64,000 bases of DNA from Pseudomonas izuensis (GCF_009861505.1 NZ_WTFT01000012.1:62001-126000), one strand, 5' to 3'. Shown: positions 36,624-45,811, numbered from the stretch's first letter. Made by a program: numbers and translations. Notes: generated by a model from the letters alone, not told the origin.

Positions 36624-37967
36624 TTACAAAATCCGGTAGAGCAACCGCTCAATGCGCACCCGGCTCACGCGCTTGAGAAACTTCGCCACCCCCGCCGGGT
36701 ATTCAGGCAATGTTTCCAGATCCTGATAACGCTCGATGCGCGTGGTGTGCTGGAAGATTTCTTTCAACTCCTTGGCACGTGGTTCGAGCAATTCACCTTT
36801 CGGATCATCGATCAGCAAGGCGTTTTCCAGGTCGAGGCGGAACGCCCGCGGGTTGAGGTTGTTGCCGGTCAGCAAGGTGTATCGCTGATCGATCCACATA
36901 CCCTTGAGGTGGTAGGTGTGATCGCCATCCTTCCACAGGTGCAGATTCAGCTGGCCGCTGTCGATGTTGCGCTGATGGCGCTTGGCGAAGCGGCGCAGGC
37001 TGATTTCGTAGAGATACGGCAGCGCCGCGATCACCTTGAACGGCTCGCTCGGCGGAATGTAGAAGTCGTTGGCGGTCTTGTCGCCCACCACGATGTCGAT
37101 CTTCACGCCGCGGGCCAATGCCCGGTTGATCTCGCGAATGATCGCCAGCGGTAAATTGAAGTATGGCGTGCAAATGGTCAGTTGTTGCTGGGCGCTGGCA
37201 ATGAGTTCGCAGATCACCCGGTTCAGCGGGTTGTTCTTGCCCACGCCCAGCAATGGGCTCACCGACAGGCCACCTTTATCCGTGGTGCCCTCGGTCGTGT
37301 CGTACGCCGCGTGCTTGAGGCGGCTGCGCAGGTCGCCGATGTCGTTGCGCAGGCTGCGGGTGGTCGGCAGGTTCGGCAGATCGAGGCGGTGTACCGCCTT
37401 GGACGCCACCAGGCCATGTTGAACCAGATGCTGCATCGAGTCGGCCAGGGCACGGTTGTGCAGCAGGTGATAACGGTCGTAGCGGTATTTGTCGAACTTG
37501 TGCAGGTAGACGTTGTTCAGGCTCGCACCGCTGTAGATCACGCAGTCATCGATGATGAAGCCCTTCAGATGCAATACGCCGAACAGCTCACGGGTCTGCA
37601 CCGGCACGCCATACACCGGTACTTCGCTATCGTGGGTACGGGTCATCTCCTGATACCAGGCCGAGTTGCCCGGTTGCTTGCCGGCACCGATCAGACCGCG
37701 CTGGGCGCGCAGCCAGTCGACGACGACCACCACGTCCAGATGCGGACGCGCCAGCTTGGCTGCGTGCAAGGCATCGAGAATTTCCTGCCCGGCCTCATCC
37801 TGTTGCAGGTACAGCGCGACGATATAAATGCGCTGCGTGGCGCTGGCAATTTTTTCCAGCAAGCAACGCCGGAACTCGGCAGCGCCAGAGAGGATGGTGA
37901 CGGCATCGGCGGTCAACGGAAAACTGCGCAGTTTGGGCAGCAGGGAACGTTTGAAAAGCAACGGCAT
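36624..37967 (-). CDS. pssA: CDP-diacylglycerol-serine O-phosphatidyltransferase
   Basis: This 447-residue member of the phospholipase D superfamily has two HxKx4D motifs, HLKGFIID at residues 133-140 and a second HLKGMWID near residue 356. It makes phosphatidylserine from CDP-diacylglycerol and serine, the first step to phosphatidylethanolamine. Length and both motifs match the E. coli-type soluble, membrane-associated PssA rather than the integral-membrane type. It appears to be a single-gene unit between REP elements. Confidence 0.9.
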   Translation of the reverse strand: MPLLFKRSLLPKLRSFPLTADAVTILSGAAEFRRCLLEKIASATQRIYIVALYLQQDEAGQEILDALHAAKLARPHLDVVVVVDWLRAQRGLIGAGKQPGNSAWYQEMTRTHDSEVPVYGVPVQTRELFGVLHLKGFIIDDCVIYSGASLNNVYLHKFDKYRYDRYHLLHNRALADSMQHLVQHGLVASKAVHRLDLPNLPTTRSLRNDIGDLRSRLKHAAYDTTEGTTDKGGLSVSPLLGVGKNNPLNRVICELIASAQQQLTICTPYFNLPLAIIREINRALARGVKIDIVVGDKTANDFYIPPSEPFKVIAALPYLYEISLRRFAKRHQRNIDSGQLNLHLWKDGDHTYHLKGMWIDQRYTLLTGNNLNPRAFRLDLENALLIDDPKGELLEPRAKELKEIFQHTTRIERYQDLETLPEYPAGVAKFLKRVSRVRIERLLYRIL

Positions 37968-38053
37968 AGGGCTCGCAATCGGGTCGAATCCAGAGAGTTT
38001 GAGAGCTTACACCATGGATGGGTTTGGGTCTTGTGACTGTCTGTGATGGCCCC

Positions 38054-38120
38054 TTCGCTGGCAAGCCAGCTCCTACCGGTTGATCGCATTCCCCTGTAGG
38101 AGCTGGCTTGCCAGCGAAGG
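38054..38120. repeat. REP/BIME palindromic repeat pair
   Basis: TTCGCTGGCAAGCCAGCTCC and GGAGCTGGCTTGCCAGCGAA mirror each other closely, in the divergent region between pssA and the TetR gene. Confidence 0.85.
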
Positions 38121-38158
38121 CGATCCATTGGTCTACGAAAAATAATAATTGACCAAGG

Positions 38159-38172
38159 AGAACGATCGTTCT
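38159..38172. promoter_or_regulatory. 14-bp perfect palindrome, likely TetR operator
   Basis: AGAACGATCGTTCT is a perfect dyad ending 12 bases before the TetR ATG and next to an AAGGAG element. Such palindromes before TetR genes are normally autoregulatory operators. The protein is not tested, so the assignment rests on position. Confidence 0.6.
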
Positions 38173-38184
38173 ACTGTTAGCCAC

Positions 38185-38748
38185 ATGAACGAATTAAACA
38201 GTAATGACACACGCGACATCATTCTGGATGTCACCGAAAAGTTGATCTACAAAAGTGGCATTGCCGCCACCGGCATGGATCTTCTGGTGAAAACCGCCGG
38301 CGTCTCCAGAAAAAGCATCTACCGCTACTTCGCCAACAAGGAGGAGCTCACCGTCGCGGCCCTGCAACGCCGGGACCAACGCTGGATGCACTGGTACAGA
38401 AGCGAAGTCGGCCAGGCCGAAACCCCGGCCGACCGCCTGCTCAACCTGTTTACCGTGCTCAAGTCCTGGTTTGTCTCGGAAGGCTTTCGCGGCTGCGCCT
38501 TCATCAACACCAGTGGCGAAACCGGCGATCCGCAGGACCCGGTCCGCCTCGTCGCCAAAGACCACAAACAGAAGCTGCTCGACTACGTTTGCGAGCTGTG
38601 TACCGAACATGGCGCCGAAGATCCGCAGTTGCTGGCCAAACAGCTGCTGATCCTGATTGACGGTGCCATAACCGTGGCGCTTGTAATGGGTGATCACAGT
38701 GCCGCCGATAATGCGCAATGCATGGCGCGAAAGTTATTGGACCTGTAA
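38185..38748 (+). CDS. TetR/AcrR-family transcriptional regulator
   Basis: This 187-residue protein has an N-terminal TetR HTH ([25 protein letters not shown], residues ~31-55) and a C-terminal ligand domain. The ATG at 38185 is preferred, but no Shine-Dalgarno sequence is correctly placed before it; a TTG at 38149 in frame is the alternative. A perfect palindrome sits just upstream. The DUF1348 gene follows 55 bases later and is probably its target. Confidence 0.88.
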   Translation: MNELNSNDTRDIILDVTEKLIYKSGIAATGMDLLVKTAGVSRKSIYRYFANKEELTVAALQRRDQRWMHWYRSEVGQAETPADRLLNLFTVLKSWFVSEGFRGCAFINTSGETGDPQDPVRLVAKDHKQKLLDYVCELCTEHGAEDPQLLAKQLLILIDGAITVALVMGDHSAADNAQCMARKLLDL

Positions 38749-38803
38749 TAACTTAATCAAGCCCGAAACTTGCTGGAACTTTAACTTTATACGGAGACAT
38801 GAC

Positions 38804-39280
38804 ATGTCTAATGCCGAAGTTCGTCCGCCATTGCCGCCCTTCACCCGTGAATCGGCCATCGAAAAAGTCCGCCTGGCCGAAGATGGCTGGAACTCCCGCG
38901 ACCCGGAACGGGTGTCGCTGGCCTACACCCTGGACACCAAATGGCGTAACCGCGCCGAGTTCGCCTATAACCGCGAAGAAGCCAAGGGCTTCCTGACCCG
39001 TAAATGGGCCAAGGAACTGGACTATCGCCTGATCAAGGAACTCTGGGCCTTTACCGGTAACCGCATCGCCGTGCGCTACGCCTATGAATGGCACGACGAT
39101 TCGGGCAACTGGTTCCGTTCCTACGGCAACGAAAACTGGGAATTCGACGAGAATGGCTTGATGGCCAACCGGTTTGCCTGCATCAACGACATGCCGATCA
39201 AGGAAAGCGACCGCAAGTTCCACTGGCCGCTGGGGCGTCGTCCTGACGATCATCCGGGTCTGTCGGATCTCGGCCTGTAA
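38804..39280 (+). CDS. DUF1348 nuclear-transport-factor-2-like protein
   Basis: This 158-residue protein matches the DUF1348/SnoaL-like family, with [24 protein letters not shown], an internal [18 protein letters not shown] and a C-terminal [13 protein letters not shown] block. No biochemical role is established for this family that I know of. The start at 38804 ([10 protein letters not shown]) follows a CGGAGA ribosome site. Pairing with a TetR regulator is common for it and suggests inducible expression, perhaps in detoxification. Confidence 0.88.
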   Translation: MSNAEVRPPLPPFTRESAIEKVRLAEDGWNSRDPERVSLAYTLDTKWRNRAEFAYNREEAKGFLTRKWAKELDYRLIKELWAFTGNRIAVRYAYEWHDDSGNWFRSYGNENWEFDENGLMANRFACINDMPIKESDRKFHWPLGRRPDDHPGLSDLGL

Positions 39281-39291
39281 CCACTGACCAC

Positions 39292-39383
39292 CTGTAGGAG
39301 CTGGCTTGCCAGCGAAAGCGAACTTTAAGTCGACATCGTCGTCAACGGTCAAACCGCTTTCGCCGGCAAGCCGGCTCCTACAG
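39292..39383. repeat. REP/BIME repeat with mixed arms
   Basis: The left arm CTGTAGGAGCTGGCTTGCCA and the right arm CCGGCAAGCCGGCTCCTACAG differ in subtype (CTGG/CCAG against CCGG). It follows the DUF1348 gene. Confidence 0.82.
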
Positions 39384-39398
39384 AAGAATGCGATCAAT

Positions 39399-39424
39399 TG
39401 TGGGAGCGTGGCTTGCCCGCGATG
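39399..39424. repeat. Single REP unit
   Basis: TTGTGGGAGCGTGGCTTGCC followed by CGCGATG is one unpaired unit of the 'GCTTGCCCGCGATG' type, 15 bases after the previous pair. Confidence 0.7.
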
Positions 39425-39518
39425 AGGCCAGAGCAGTCGCCGCAGAAGTGGGATAGAGGTAAGATACCGCCCCTTCCCCGCAGCCCCTTCGCTGCACCCT
39501 GCCGATTAAGCCGATTCC

Positions 39519-40298
39519 ATGCCTTTCGAACTCAGCGTTGACCTCACCACCCTGGCCATTCTGGCCCTTGTCGCTTTCATTGCCGGTTTCATCGATGCCA
39601 TCGCTGGCGGTGGCGGTCTGTTGACCACCCCGGCCTTGCTCACCGCCGGCTTGCCGCCGCACCTGGTGCTGGGCACCAACAAACTCAGTTCGACCTTCGG
39701 TTCGGCCACCGCCAGCTTCACCTTTTACCGCCGCAAGCTGTTCCACCCCAAACAGTGGATGCACGCCATCGTCGGCACCCTGGTCGGTGCGCTGACCGGT
39801 GCCATCGTCGCGCACTACCTGCCGGCGGAATGGCTGAACAAGATGCTGCCAGTGATCGTCTTCGCCTGTGGCATTTACCTGTTGTTTGGCGGCACGCCGA
39901 AAGCGCCGCTGGACAGCGACGCACCGATCAAGAAGAAGTGGCAGTCGACCCAGGGCTTCAGCCTCGGTTTCTACGATGGCGTGGCCGGTCCCGGCACCGG
40001 CGCGTTCTGGACCGTCAGCAGTCTGCTGCTGTACCCGATCGACCTGGTCAAGGCCAGCGGCGTGGCGCGCAGCATGAACTTCGTCAGCAACATTGCAGCG
40101 CTGTCGGTGTTCGTGTTTTCCGGGCAGGTGGACTGGATCATCGGCCTGTGCATGGGCCTGTCGGTGATGGTCGGAGCGTTCTTCGGTGCTCGCACCGCCA
40201 TCAGTGGCGGCGCGAAGTTCATTCGTCCGGTGTTCATCACCGTGGTGTTGGGGCTGACCGTGCGGTTAGCCTGGCAACACTGGTTCAGCGTGGCCTAA
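39519..40298 (+). CDS. TSUP/TauE-SafE family membrane permease
   Basis: This 259-residue protein has about eight helices and the TSUP motif [18 protein letters not shown] near residue 24, repeated in the second half around [15 protein letters not shown]. The family exports or imports sulfur-containing and organic anions; the substrate is unknown. Its 3' end overlaps the convergent nudC gene by 33 bases. Confidence 0.9.
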   Translation: MPFELSVDLTTLAILALVAFIAGFIDAIAGGGGLLTTPALLTAGLPPHLVLGTNKLSSTFGSATASFTFYRRKLFHPKQWMHAIVGTLVGALTGAIVAHYLPAEWLNKMLPVIVFACGIYLLFGGTPKAPLDSDAPIKKKWQSTQGFSLGFYDGVAGPGTGAFWTVSSLLLYPIDLVKASGVARSMNFVSNIAALSVFVFSGQVDWIIGLCMGLSVMVGAFFGARTAISGGAKFIRPVFITVVLGLTVRLAWQHWFSVA

Positions 40299-41096
40299 TC
40301 GCCGCGCCACGTAGACGTCGATCAGGTAGCGGGCAATCGAGCGCGACGCCGGCAACGGCGGCAGCGCATGTACGTTGAACCACTGGGCGTCTTCGATCTC
40401 GTCTTCCTGACAGACGATTTCGCCACCGGCGTATTCGGCATGGAAGCCGAGCATCATCGAGTGCGGGAACGGCCAGCACTGGCTGCCCATGTACTGGATG
40501 TTCTTCACCTCGATCCGCACTTCTTCACGCACCTCGCGAATCAGGCAATCCTCGGCCGATTCGCCCGGTTCGGCAAACCCCGCCAGTGTGCTGTAGACCC
40601 CCGGCACAAAGCGTGGCGAACGCCCCAGCAAAATCTCGTCGCCACGGGTCACCAGCACGATCATGCTCGGCGAAATCCGCGGATAGCTGCGTATGTCGCA
40701 GGGCTGGCAATACATGGCTCGTTCGCGCGGCACCTGGGTCATGGCCTGACCACAGTTGCCGCAAAAGCGATGTTCACGGGCCCAGGTGCCGATCTGCGCG
40801 GCGTAACCGAGCACCTTGTAGAGCGTGTGATCGCCTTCGAGCATGAACGCCCGCAGGCCTTTCCAGTTGCAACCCGACACTTCGCTGTGGTTGCGCAGCT
40901 CCAGCAGGTACACCGGCTCGCCGTCGAGGTGACCAATACCGTGTTCGGCCAGAATCGGCAGCTCCTGGCGCTTGAGCCATTCACGGGGAAACAACGCGCC
41001 ATTGTCATCGAACAGAAAGCCTTCCGGGCTGCGCGCCACGGCCCAGCCGCCAGGTTGATCAGTGTCCAGAACTGCAGTGGTCCAGCGTGGAGTCAT
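40266..41096 (-). CDS. nudC: NADH pyrophosphatase / NAD-RNA decapping Nudix hydrolase NudC
   Basis: This 276-residue protein has the zinc-binding FCGNCGQAM...MYCQPCD set near residues 98-120 and a complete Nudix box running from [13 protein letters not shown] to [10 protein letters not shown]. The [14 protein letters not shown] segment marks the NudC group. It hydrolyses NAD(H) and removes NAD caps from RNA. The gene overlaps the tail of the TSUP gene and starts 7 bases after the crotonase gene. Confidence 0.93.
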   Translation of the reverse strand: MTPRWTTAVLDTDQPGGWAVARSPEGFLFDDNGALFPREWLKRQELPILAEHGIGHLDGEPVYLLELRNHSEVSGCNWKGLRAFMLEGDHTLYKVLGYAAQIGTWAREHRFCGNCGQAMTQVPRERAMYCQPCDIRSYPRISPSMIVLVTRGDEILLGRSPRFVPGVYSTLAGFAEPGESAEDCLIREVREEVRIEVKNIQYMGSQCWPFPHSMMLGFHAEYAGGEIVCQEDEIEDAQWFNVHALPPLPASRSIARYLIDVYVARRLGHAEPVLPG

Positions 41097-41103
41097 TTTT
41101 CAA

Positions 41104-41916
41104 TCAATCCAGAAATTCGGGTTTCTGTTTGCTCATGTGGGCGGCCATGGCCACGCGTAAATCGGTGGATTGCAGCATGGCGGCGTTCCATGTAGCGACG
41201 TATTCAAGGCCGTCATCGATGCGATGATCGCGCATGTAGCTGATCATCTCCTTGGTGCCGGTGACGGCAATCGGCGACTTGCCCGCAATCTCTCGGGCAA
41301 TGCCCATGACGCCGTCGAGCAGGCTGGCGGTGTCGCTGTAGACACGATTGACCAGTCCCATGCCACGCGCTTCCTCGGCGCCGAAAGTGCGACCAGTGTA
41401 AGCCAGTTCACGCAGCATGCCGTCACCGATGATCCGCGGCAAGCGTTGCAGTGTGCCAACGTCGGCGGCCATGCCGATGTCGATTTCCTTGATCGAGAAC
41501 TGCGCGTCTTCGGCGGCGTAACGCATGTCGCATGCAGCGATCAGATCAATGGCGCCCCCCAGGCAATAGCCCTGGATGGCCGCGAGTACCGGTTTGCGGC
41601 AGTTATCGACGGCATTGAAGGACGCTTGCAGGGTGAGGATCTTGCGTCGCAGCAGACGTGCATTGCGCCCGACGTCTTTGCCCAGCTCATTGGCGACGCC
41701 CGCCAGCATCATCAGGTCGATGCCGGAGGAAAAGTGCTTGCCGGCACCACTGAGGACCACCACCCGCACTTCGTCGGTGTCGTCGATCCACTGGAAAATC
41801 TCGATGATTTCGCTCCAGAACGCAGCGTTCATCGAATTGATCTTTTCCGGGCGATTGATTTGCACATGGGCGATTTTATCAACCAGTTCGACGGTGAACG
41901 CGGTGTATTGAGACAT
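41104..41916 (-). CDS. Crotonase/enoyl-CoA hydratase family protein (dienoyl-CoA isomerase-like)
   Basis: This 270-residue crotonase has the segment GKHFSSGIDLMMLAGV, typical of delta3,5-delta2,4-dienoyl-CoA isomerases, then AIQGYCLGGAIDLIAACDMRYA and KEIDIGMAADVGTLQRLPRI. Acidic residues at these positions support isomerase chemistry in unsaturated fatty-acid oxidation. The start at 41916 follows AAAGGAT; 76 upstream codons in frame cross a REP and are rejected. It is co-directional with nudC. Confidence 0.87.
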   Translation of the reverse strand: MSQYTAFTVELVDKIAHVQINRPEKINSMNAAFWSEIIEIFQWIDDTDEVRVVVLSGAGKHFSSGIDLMMLAGVANELGKDVGRNARLLRRKILTLQASFNAVDNCRKPVLAAIQGYCLGGAIDLIAACDMRYAAEDAQFSIKEIDIGMAADVGTLQRLPRIIGDGMLRELAYTGRTFGAEEARGMGLVNRVYSDTASLLDGVMGIAREIAGKSPIAVTGTKEMISYMRDHRIDDGLEYVATWNAAMLQSTDLRVAMAAHMSKQKPEFLD

Positions 41917-42040
41917 GCCGGTGATCCTTTTAGCAGGCAAAAAAGAGGTCCGACTATACCAAGGCATGGAGGTGGGCAGTAAGGCCGTGGTTCGGCCAAA
42001 AACGGGACCGGTGGAGTGATGCGGTGCCGTTTCCGGCCTC

Positions 42041-42105
42041 TTCGCGAGCAGGCTCGCTCCCACATTTGAAATGCGTTCCCCTGTGGGAGCGAGCCTGCTC
42101 GCGAA
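42041..42105. repeat. REP/BIME palindromic repeat pair
   Basis: TTCGCGAGCAGGCTCGCTCC and GGGAGCGAGCCTGCTCGCGA are the arms, about 25 bases apart. It lies in the divergent gap before the TPR gene. Confidence 0.85.
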
Positions 42106-42258
42106 TGGTCGCGCCGCTGACCTGACGCCCCTTGGGCAAACCAAAAGAAAAAAATGAATAATTGGTCACGCAGCGGTGTTCAATATCAGGTGGTCACCGA
42201 CACCCAACCTTTTCGGCCCGTTCGCTGTCCCAACCCCGATACGCGTGGAGCACTCCCC

Positions 42259-42792
42259 ATGAATAGCCGCTACTCGATATTCACCGCCCCCTTGATACTC
42301 GCTGTCGTGCTGTCCGGGTCACAGGCATGGGCCCACGGCGACGATGACGCTCCCGCCGCTCCCCAGTGCCCCAGAGGCCAGGTCCTCGACAAGAAGTCGC
42401 AGAAATGCGTCAAGCAAACCAGCAATCTGGTGCCGGACGCCGACCGTACCGATTATGCTTATCAGCTGGCCAAGGCCGGGCGCTACGAAGAGGCCCTGGC
42501 GCTGCTCGACACGCTCAAAGACCCCAATACCGCCAAGGCGCTCAACTATCGCGGCTACGCCACGCGTAAACTGGGGCGCACCGACGAAGGCATCGGTTAT
42601 TACCTCCAATCGGTCCAGCTCGACCCGCAGTACGCGAAGGTTCGCGAGTACCTCGGCGAAGCCTATGTGATCAAGGGTCAGCTGGACCTCGCCCAGGAAC
42701 AATTGCAGCAGATTAAATCGATTTGTGGCAACACGAGCTGCGAGGAATACCAGGATCTGGCAGAAGCCATCAACGACTCATCGAAAACCTGA
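42259..42792 (+). CDS. Exported TPR-repeat protein
   Basis: This 177-residue protein has a signal peptide (cleavage near AWAHGD, residue ~22) and a short His/Asp-rich segment. Then CPRGQVLDKKSQKCVKQ forms a possible disulfide pair, and two to three TPR units follow (AYQLAKAGRYEEALALLDTL, KALNYRGYATRKLGRTDEGI, AKVREYLGEAYVIKGQLDLA). It is probably periplasmic. It precedes a sigma factor and an anti-sigma-like membrane protein in one operon and may be a sensory or target component. Confidence 0.85.
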   Translation: MNSRYSIFTAPLILAVVLSGSQAWAHGDDDAPAAPQCPRGQVLDKKSQKCVKQTSNLVPDADRTDYAYQLAKAGRYEEALALLDTLKDPNTAKALNYRGYATRKLGRTDEGIGYYLQSVQLDPQYAKVREYLGEAYVIKGQLDLAQEQLQQIKSICGNTSCEEYQDLAEAINDSSKT

Positions 42793-42816
42793 CACACCGA
42801 ATGGACGGAGGTCGTC

Positions 42817-43344
42817 ATCGCCAGCGATCAGGCAATACGGGCAGAACTGGGCCAGCATCTGGCGCGTTTGTGGCGCTACGGCTTGCTGTTGTCCAGGCAA
42901 CGGCATGTCGCCGAAGACCTGGTGCAAGCCACCTGTGTGCGGGCGCTGGAACGGGCCGGACAATTCGAATCGGGCACGCGCATGGACCGCTGGCTGATGA
43001 GCATTCTGCATTCGATCTGGCTCAATGAAGTACGGGCCCGTCGGGTGCGACATGGTCAAGGCACGATGGAGGGCGAAGAGGTGTTGTCGTTCGACGGTGA
43101 ACACGCGGCGCAAACCCATGTCATGGCGGCGCAAGTCATCCGCCGTGTCGATGCATTGCCCGAAGCCCAGCGCGAAACGGTGTTCCTGGCCTATGTCGAA
43201 GGCCTGTCCTACCGCGAAGTCGCCGAAGTCCTGCAAGTGCCCATCGGCACCGTCATGAGTCGCCTGGCGGCTGCCCGGGGCAAACTCGCCGAATACCCGC
43301 CCTTGCAGTCCGTGCCGAACCCTTCCAGCGGAGAACGTCGATGA
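42817..43344 (+). CDS. ECF-type RNA polymerase sigma factor, non-canonical start
   Basis: The protein has sigma region 2 (LWRYGLLLSRQRHVAEDLVQ, RMDRWLMSILHSIWLNEVRA) and region 4 (LPEAQRETVFLAYVEGLSYREVAEVLQVPIGTVMSRL). The homologous N-terminus (AELGQHLARL) continues upstream of the first TTG at 42868, but no ATG, GTG or TTG occurs in that frame between the TPR stop at 42792 and 42868. The best start is ATC at 42817, five bases after GGAGG. It overlaps the anti-sigma gene by 4 bases. The true start is uncertain; a TTG start would cut region 2. Confidence 0.82.
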   Translation: MASDQAIRAELGQHLARLWRYGLLLSRQRHVAEDLVQATCVRALERAGQFESGTRMDRWLMSILHSIWLNEVRARRVRHGQGTMEGEEVLSFDGEHAAQTHVMAAQVIRRVDALPEAQRETVFLAYVEGLSYREVAEVLQVPIGTVMSRLAAARGKLAEYPPLQSVPNPSSGERR

Positions 43345-44102
43345 ACGCGCGAATCCCGGACGAGCAACTGGTGGCTTATCTGGATGACCAACTCGACACC
43401 GTACAGCGTCAGCTTATCGACGCGGCCGTGGCCGAAGACCCGATGCTCGGCCTGCGCCTGCAATGGCTGAACCGCAGCAGCCTGCCGTTCAAGGCGGCTT
43501 ACGACGAACTGGGGCGCCAGGCTCCGGTGGATCGCCTGCAAGCCATGCTCGACACCCTGCCCTCGCCAGCCCGTCCGACACTCAATCGTCGCTGGTTCCT
43601 CGCGGCGGCAGCCGGGCTGGTGGTCAGCGGTGTACTGGCGGATCGTTTGTTCCTCGGCTGGCAAACCACACAGCAGCAGGACAACTGGCGCCAATTGGTG
43701 GCCGACTACATGGCGCTTTATGTGCCGCAAACACTCGACCACTTGCCCGGCGACGAAGCCACCCAACGCGCGCAATTGCGAACCCTCGATGCACGCCTGG
43801 GCCTGGTCCTCACGCCTGCGCAGCTGACTTTGCCCCGCGCCGAGTTCAAACGCGCGCAAATCCTTGAATACGACGGCGTGCCCATCGCCCAGATCAGCTA
43901 CCTCGACCCGGTCCATGGTCCGATGGCGCTGTGCGTCACCCGCTCCAACAGCGGCAGCCGGCATTTCGCCCAGGAACGTCGGCGCGGGATGAACATTGTC
44001 TATTGGGCTGACATGGAGCATGCGTGGATGCTGATCGGGCATAACCCGATGGCGGATCTGGAGGGTATGGCCACGGTGTTGCGCGCAAGGTTGAGCGCAT
44101 GA
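43341..44102 (+). CDS. Anti-sigma factor-like membrane protein
   Basis: This 253-residue protein has a short cytoplasmic N-terminus resembling a zinc-less anti-sigma domain (IPDEQLVAYLDDQLD, residues 4-19) and one membrane helix at about residues 85-103 (RWFLAAAAGLVVSGVLADRL). A periplasmic domain of about 150 residues follows. It overlaps the sigma factor gene by 4 bases (ATGA), the usual coupling for a sigma/anti-sigma pair. The signal it senses is unknown. Confidence 0.85.
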   Translation: MNARIPDEQLVAYLDDQLDTVQRQLIDAAVAEDPMLGLRLQWLNRSSLPFKAAYDELGRQAPVDRLQAMLDTLPSPARPTLNRRWFLAAAAGLVVSGVLADRLFLGWQTTQQQDNWRQLVADYMALYVPQTLDHLPGDEATQRAQLRTLDARLGLVLTPAQLTLPRAEFKRAQILEYDGVPIAQISYLDPVHGPMALCVTRSNSGSRHFAQERRRGMNIVYWADMEHAWMLIGHNPMADLEGMATVLRARLSA

Positions 44103-44126
44103 TGCTGTGACCTTCAGGCCGGTCGA

Positions 44127-44399
44127 TCAGACAGGCCTGCTACCCGCTCCAGACTTCACAAGATCCTGCGCCTTCGGAAACGCCCCCAAAGAATCCAGTA
44201 CCAATGTGTATTTCACCTTGTCGCCCACGAGGAAATGATCCTGCCCCTCAGGCGTGCGGTTAGGGCCGATCCTGACTGCCAGCCTGGAACAGCCATCATC
44301 CGGTACGACCATGGCGAACTTCGTCCACATGGAATCGACCCAGACAACCCTGATCGCGTTGATCGTCCCTTTGCCCATTCTTGTTGTTGGCGTTCCCAT
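44127..44399 (-). CDS. Small hypothetical protein
   Basis: This is a 90-residue soluble protein beginning MGTPTTRMGKGTINAIRVVW. The ATG at 44399 follows GGAGGG at proper spacing, which supports real translation. It contains LAVRIGPNRTPEGQDHFLVGDKVKYTLV, suggesting a small beta-rich fold. I do not recognise the family. It lies downstream of the sensor kinase gene on the same strand, about 110 bases away. Confidence 0.6.
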   Translation of the reverse strand: MGTPTTRMGKGTINAIRVVWVDSMWTKFAMVVPDDGCSRLAVRIGPNRTPEGQDHFLVGDKVKYTLVLDSLGAFPKAQDLVKSGAGSRPV

Positions 44400-44508
44400 C
44401 TCCACCCTCCAGTCATCAGTGCGTGGCGCGACAGCCTGACTGCGTAGGGACAATGAAACGCCTAAAAGGAAAGGGTGACTACTGTCAGGTTTGACAGGTC
44501 GTGCTGCA

Positions 44509-45807
44509 TCATACCGGCGTCGGCAACCACAATCGAAACCGCGCCCCGCCCAGCGGTGACGCCTCAACAGTCAGCGTCCCCCCCTGCGCCTCCAGCGCCC
44601 GCCGACTGATCGCCAGCCCCAAACCAAACCCACCGGTGGCGCGATCGCGGCTGCGATCCAGCCGGTAGAACGGCTCGAAAATCCGCTCACGCTCATCATC
44701 TGGAATGCCGATGCCGTCATCGTCCACCCAGATTTCGCAGCCTTTAGGACACACCTGCACGCCGATCTGGATGCGTTTTTCGCAGTAGCGCATGGCGTTG
44801 CGCAGCAGGTTCTGCAGGGCGCGGGCGGTCAGGCGCGGGTCGAGGGTGAAGCGTTCGAGCTGACCGTGCAGGAGCACGTCGATGACGATGTCAGGTGATT
44901 GCTCGTCATCGACGCTGCCCAGAATGCTGTCGATGAATTCATCCAGCGATACCTCGATCTGTTCCGGCACACGCGCCGGGTTTTGCAGGCGACTGTAGGA
45001 CAGCAGTTCCAGCACCAGTTCATCGAGTTCGCGAATGTGATCCACCAGCCCTTGCAGGCGTTCGCGGCTGGCGGCCGGTAGATCGTCGGACAGGGCCAGG
45101 GCCAGACCGAAATCCAGGCGGGTCAGTGGCGTGCGCAATTCGTGGGAGACGGCGTTGAGCAGATCGCGCTGCTGGTTCAGCAGGTTTTCGATATCACCGG
45201 CCATGGTGTCGAAGACGTTGGCCAGGCTGCCAATGTTTGAGCTCGGTGCAATCTGCGTGCGTTCGCTCAAGTGCCCCTTGCCAAAACGCTCGGCCGTACC
45301 CTTGAGCCGTTCCAGATCGCGCCAGTGCGGGCGCAGCCACAGCAACAGGCAGGCGAGCATGGTTGCACCGATCAGCACGTTGATGCTCCAGTACAACAAG
45401 CTGACGTCCGTCGGATCCGGTGGCACCACCATTTGCACCACGGTGTGCTCGTCCAGCGGTGCCACCGCCAGGGTGCGCCAACCCCAGTCGCCGATGCGCA
45501 CGACGTTCTCGCCACGCTGCAAACGCTGTTGCTCATCAAGGGAAAAAACAGGATCGTCATTGGCGCTGAGCACGATGTGCAGCGGATGAAACTCCTTGTC
45601 CATCTCCGCCGCCAGGGCTGGCCACTGCTCGATTGGCACCGCCTTGAACTGCTTCACCATGAGGGTTTGCAGGCCACGGGAATAATCGAGGTTGTAGGTC
45701 AGAAAGCGCTCGTGGAAGACCTTGATCACCAGGTCCGGCACCAGATAGATCGCCGCGCTGAACGAAACAATCGTCACCAGATACAGGCGAAACAGGATTC
45801 TGAACAT
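44509..45807 (-). CDS. Two-component sensor histidine kinase
   Basis: This 432-residue membrane kinase has an N-terminal helix, a periplasmic domain of about 125 residues, a second helix (INVLIGATMLACLLLWL) and a HAMP domain. The H-box SHELRTPLTRLDFGLAL follows, with the ATP-binding blocks RNAMRYCEK, DDGIGIPDD and FGLGLAIS. The start at 45807 (MFRILFRLYL) is 5 bases after the response regulator stop. The pair is divergent from the RND pump genes, as in P. aeruginosa beside mexMN (PA1435-PA1438, from memory), so it probably regulates the pump. Confidence 0.92.
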   Translation of the reverse strand: MFRILFRLYLVTIVSFSAAIYLVPDLVIKVFHERFLTYNLDYSRGLQTLMVKQFKAVPIEQWPALAAEMDKEFHPLHIVLSANDDPVFSLDEQQRLQRGENVVRIGDWGWRTLAVAPLDEHTVVQMVVPPDPTDVSLLYWSINVLIGATMLACLLLWLRPHWRDLERLKGTAERFGKGHLSERTQIAPSSNIGSLANVFDTMAGDIENLLNQQRDLLNAVSHELRTPLTRLDFGLALALSDDLPAASRERLQGLVDHIRELDELVLELLSYSRLQNPARVPEQIEVSLDEFIDSILGSVDDEQSPDIVIDVLLHGQLERFTLDPRLTARALQNLLRNAMRYCEKRIQIGVQVCPKGCEIWVDDDGIGIPDDERERIFEPFYRLDRSRDRATGGFGLGLAISRRALEAQGGTLTVEASPLGGARFRLWLPTPV

Positions 45808-45811
45808 TGTC

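Noticed and set aside
42801..43028. ATG at 42801 opening a 75-codon frame after GGAGG-like context
   Set aside because: Its product is arginine/alanine-rich without family resemblance and it is out of frame with the clear sigma-factor homology, which covers the same bases.
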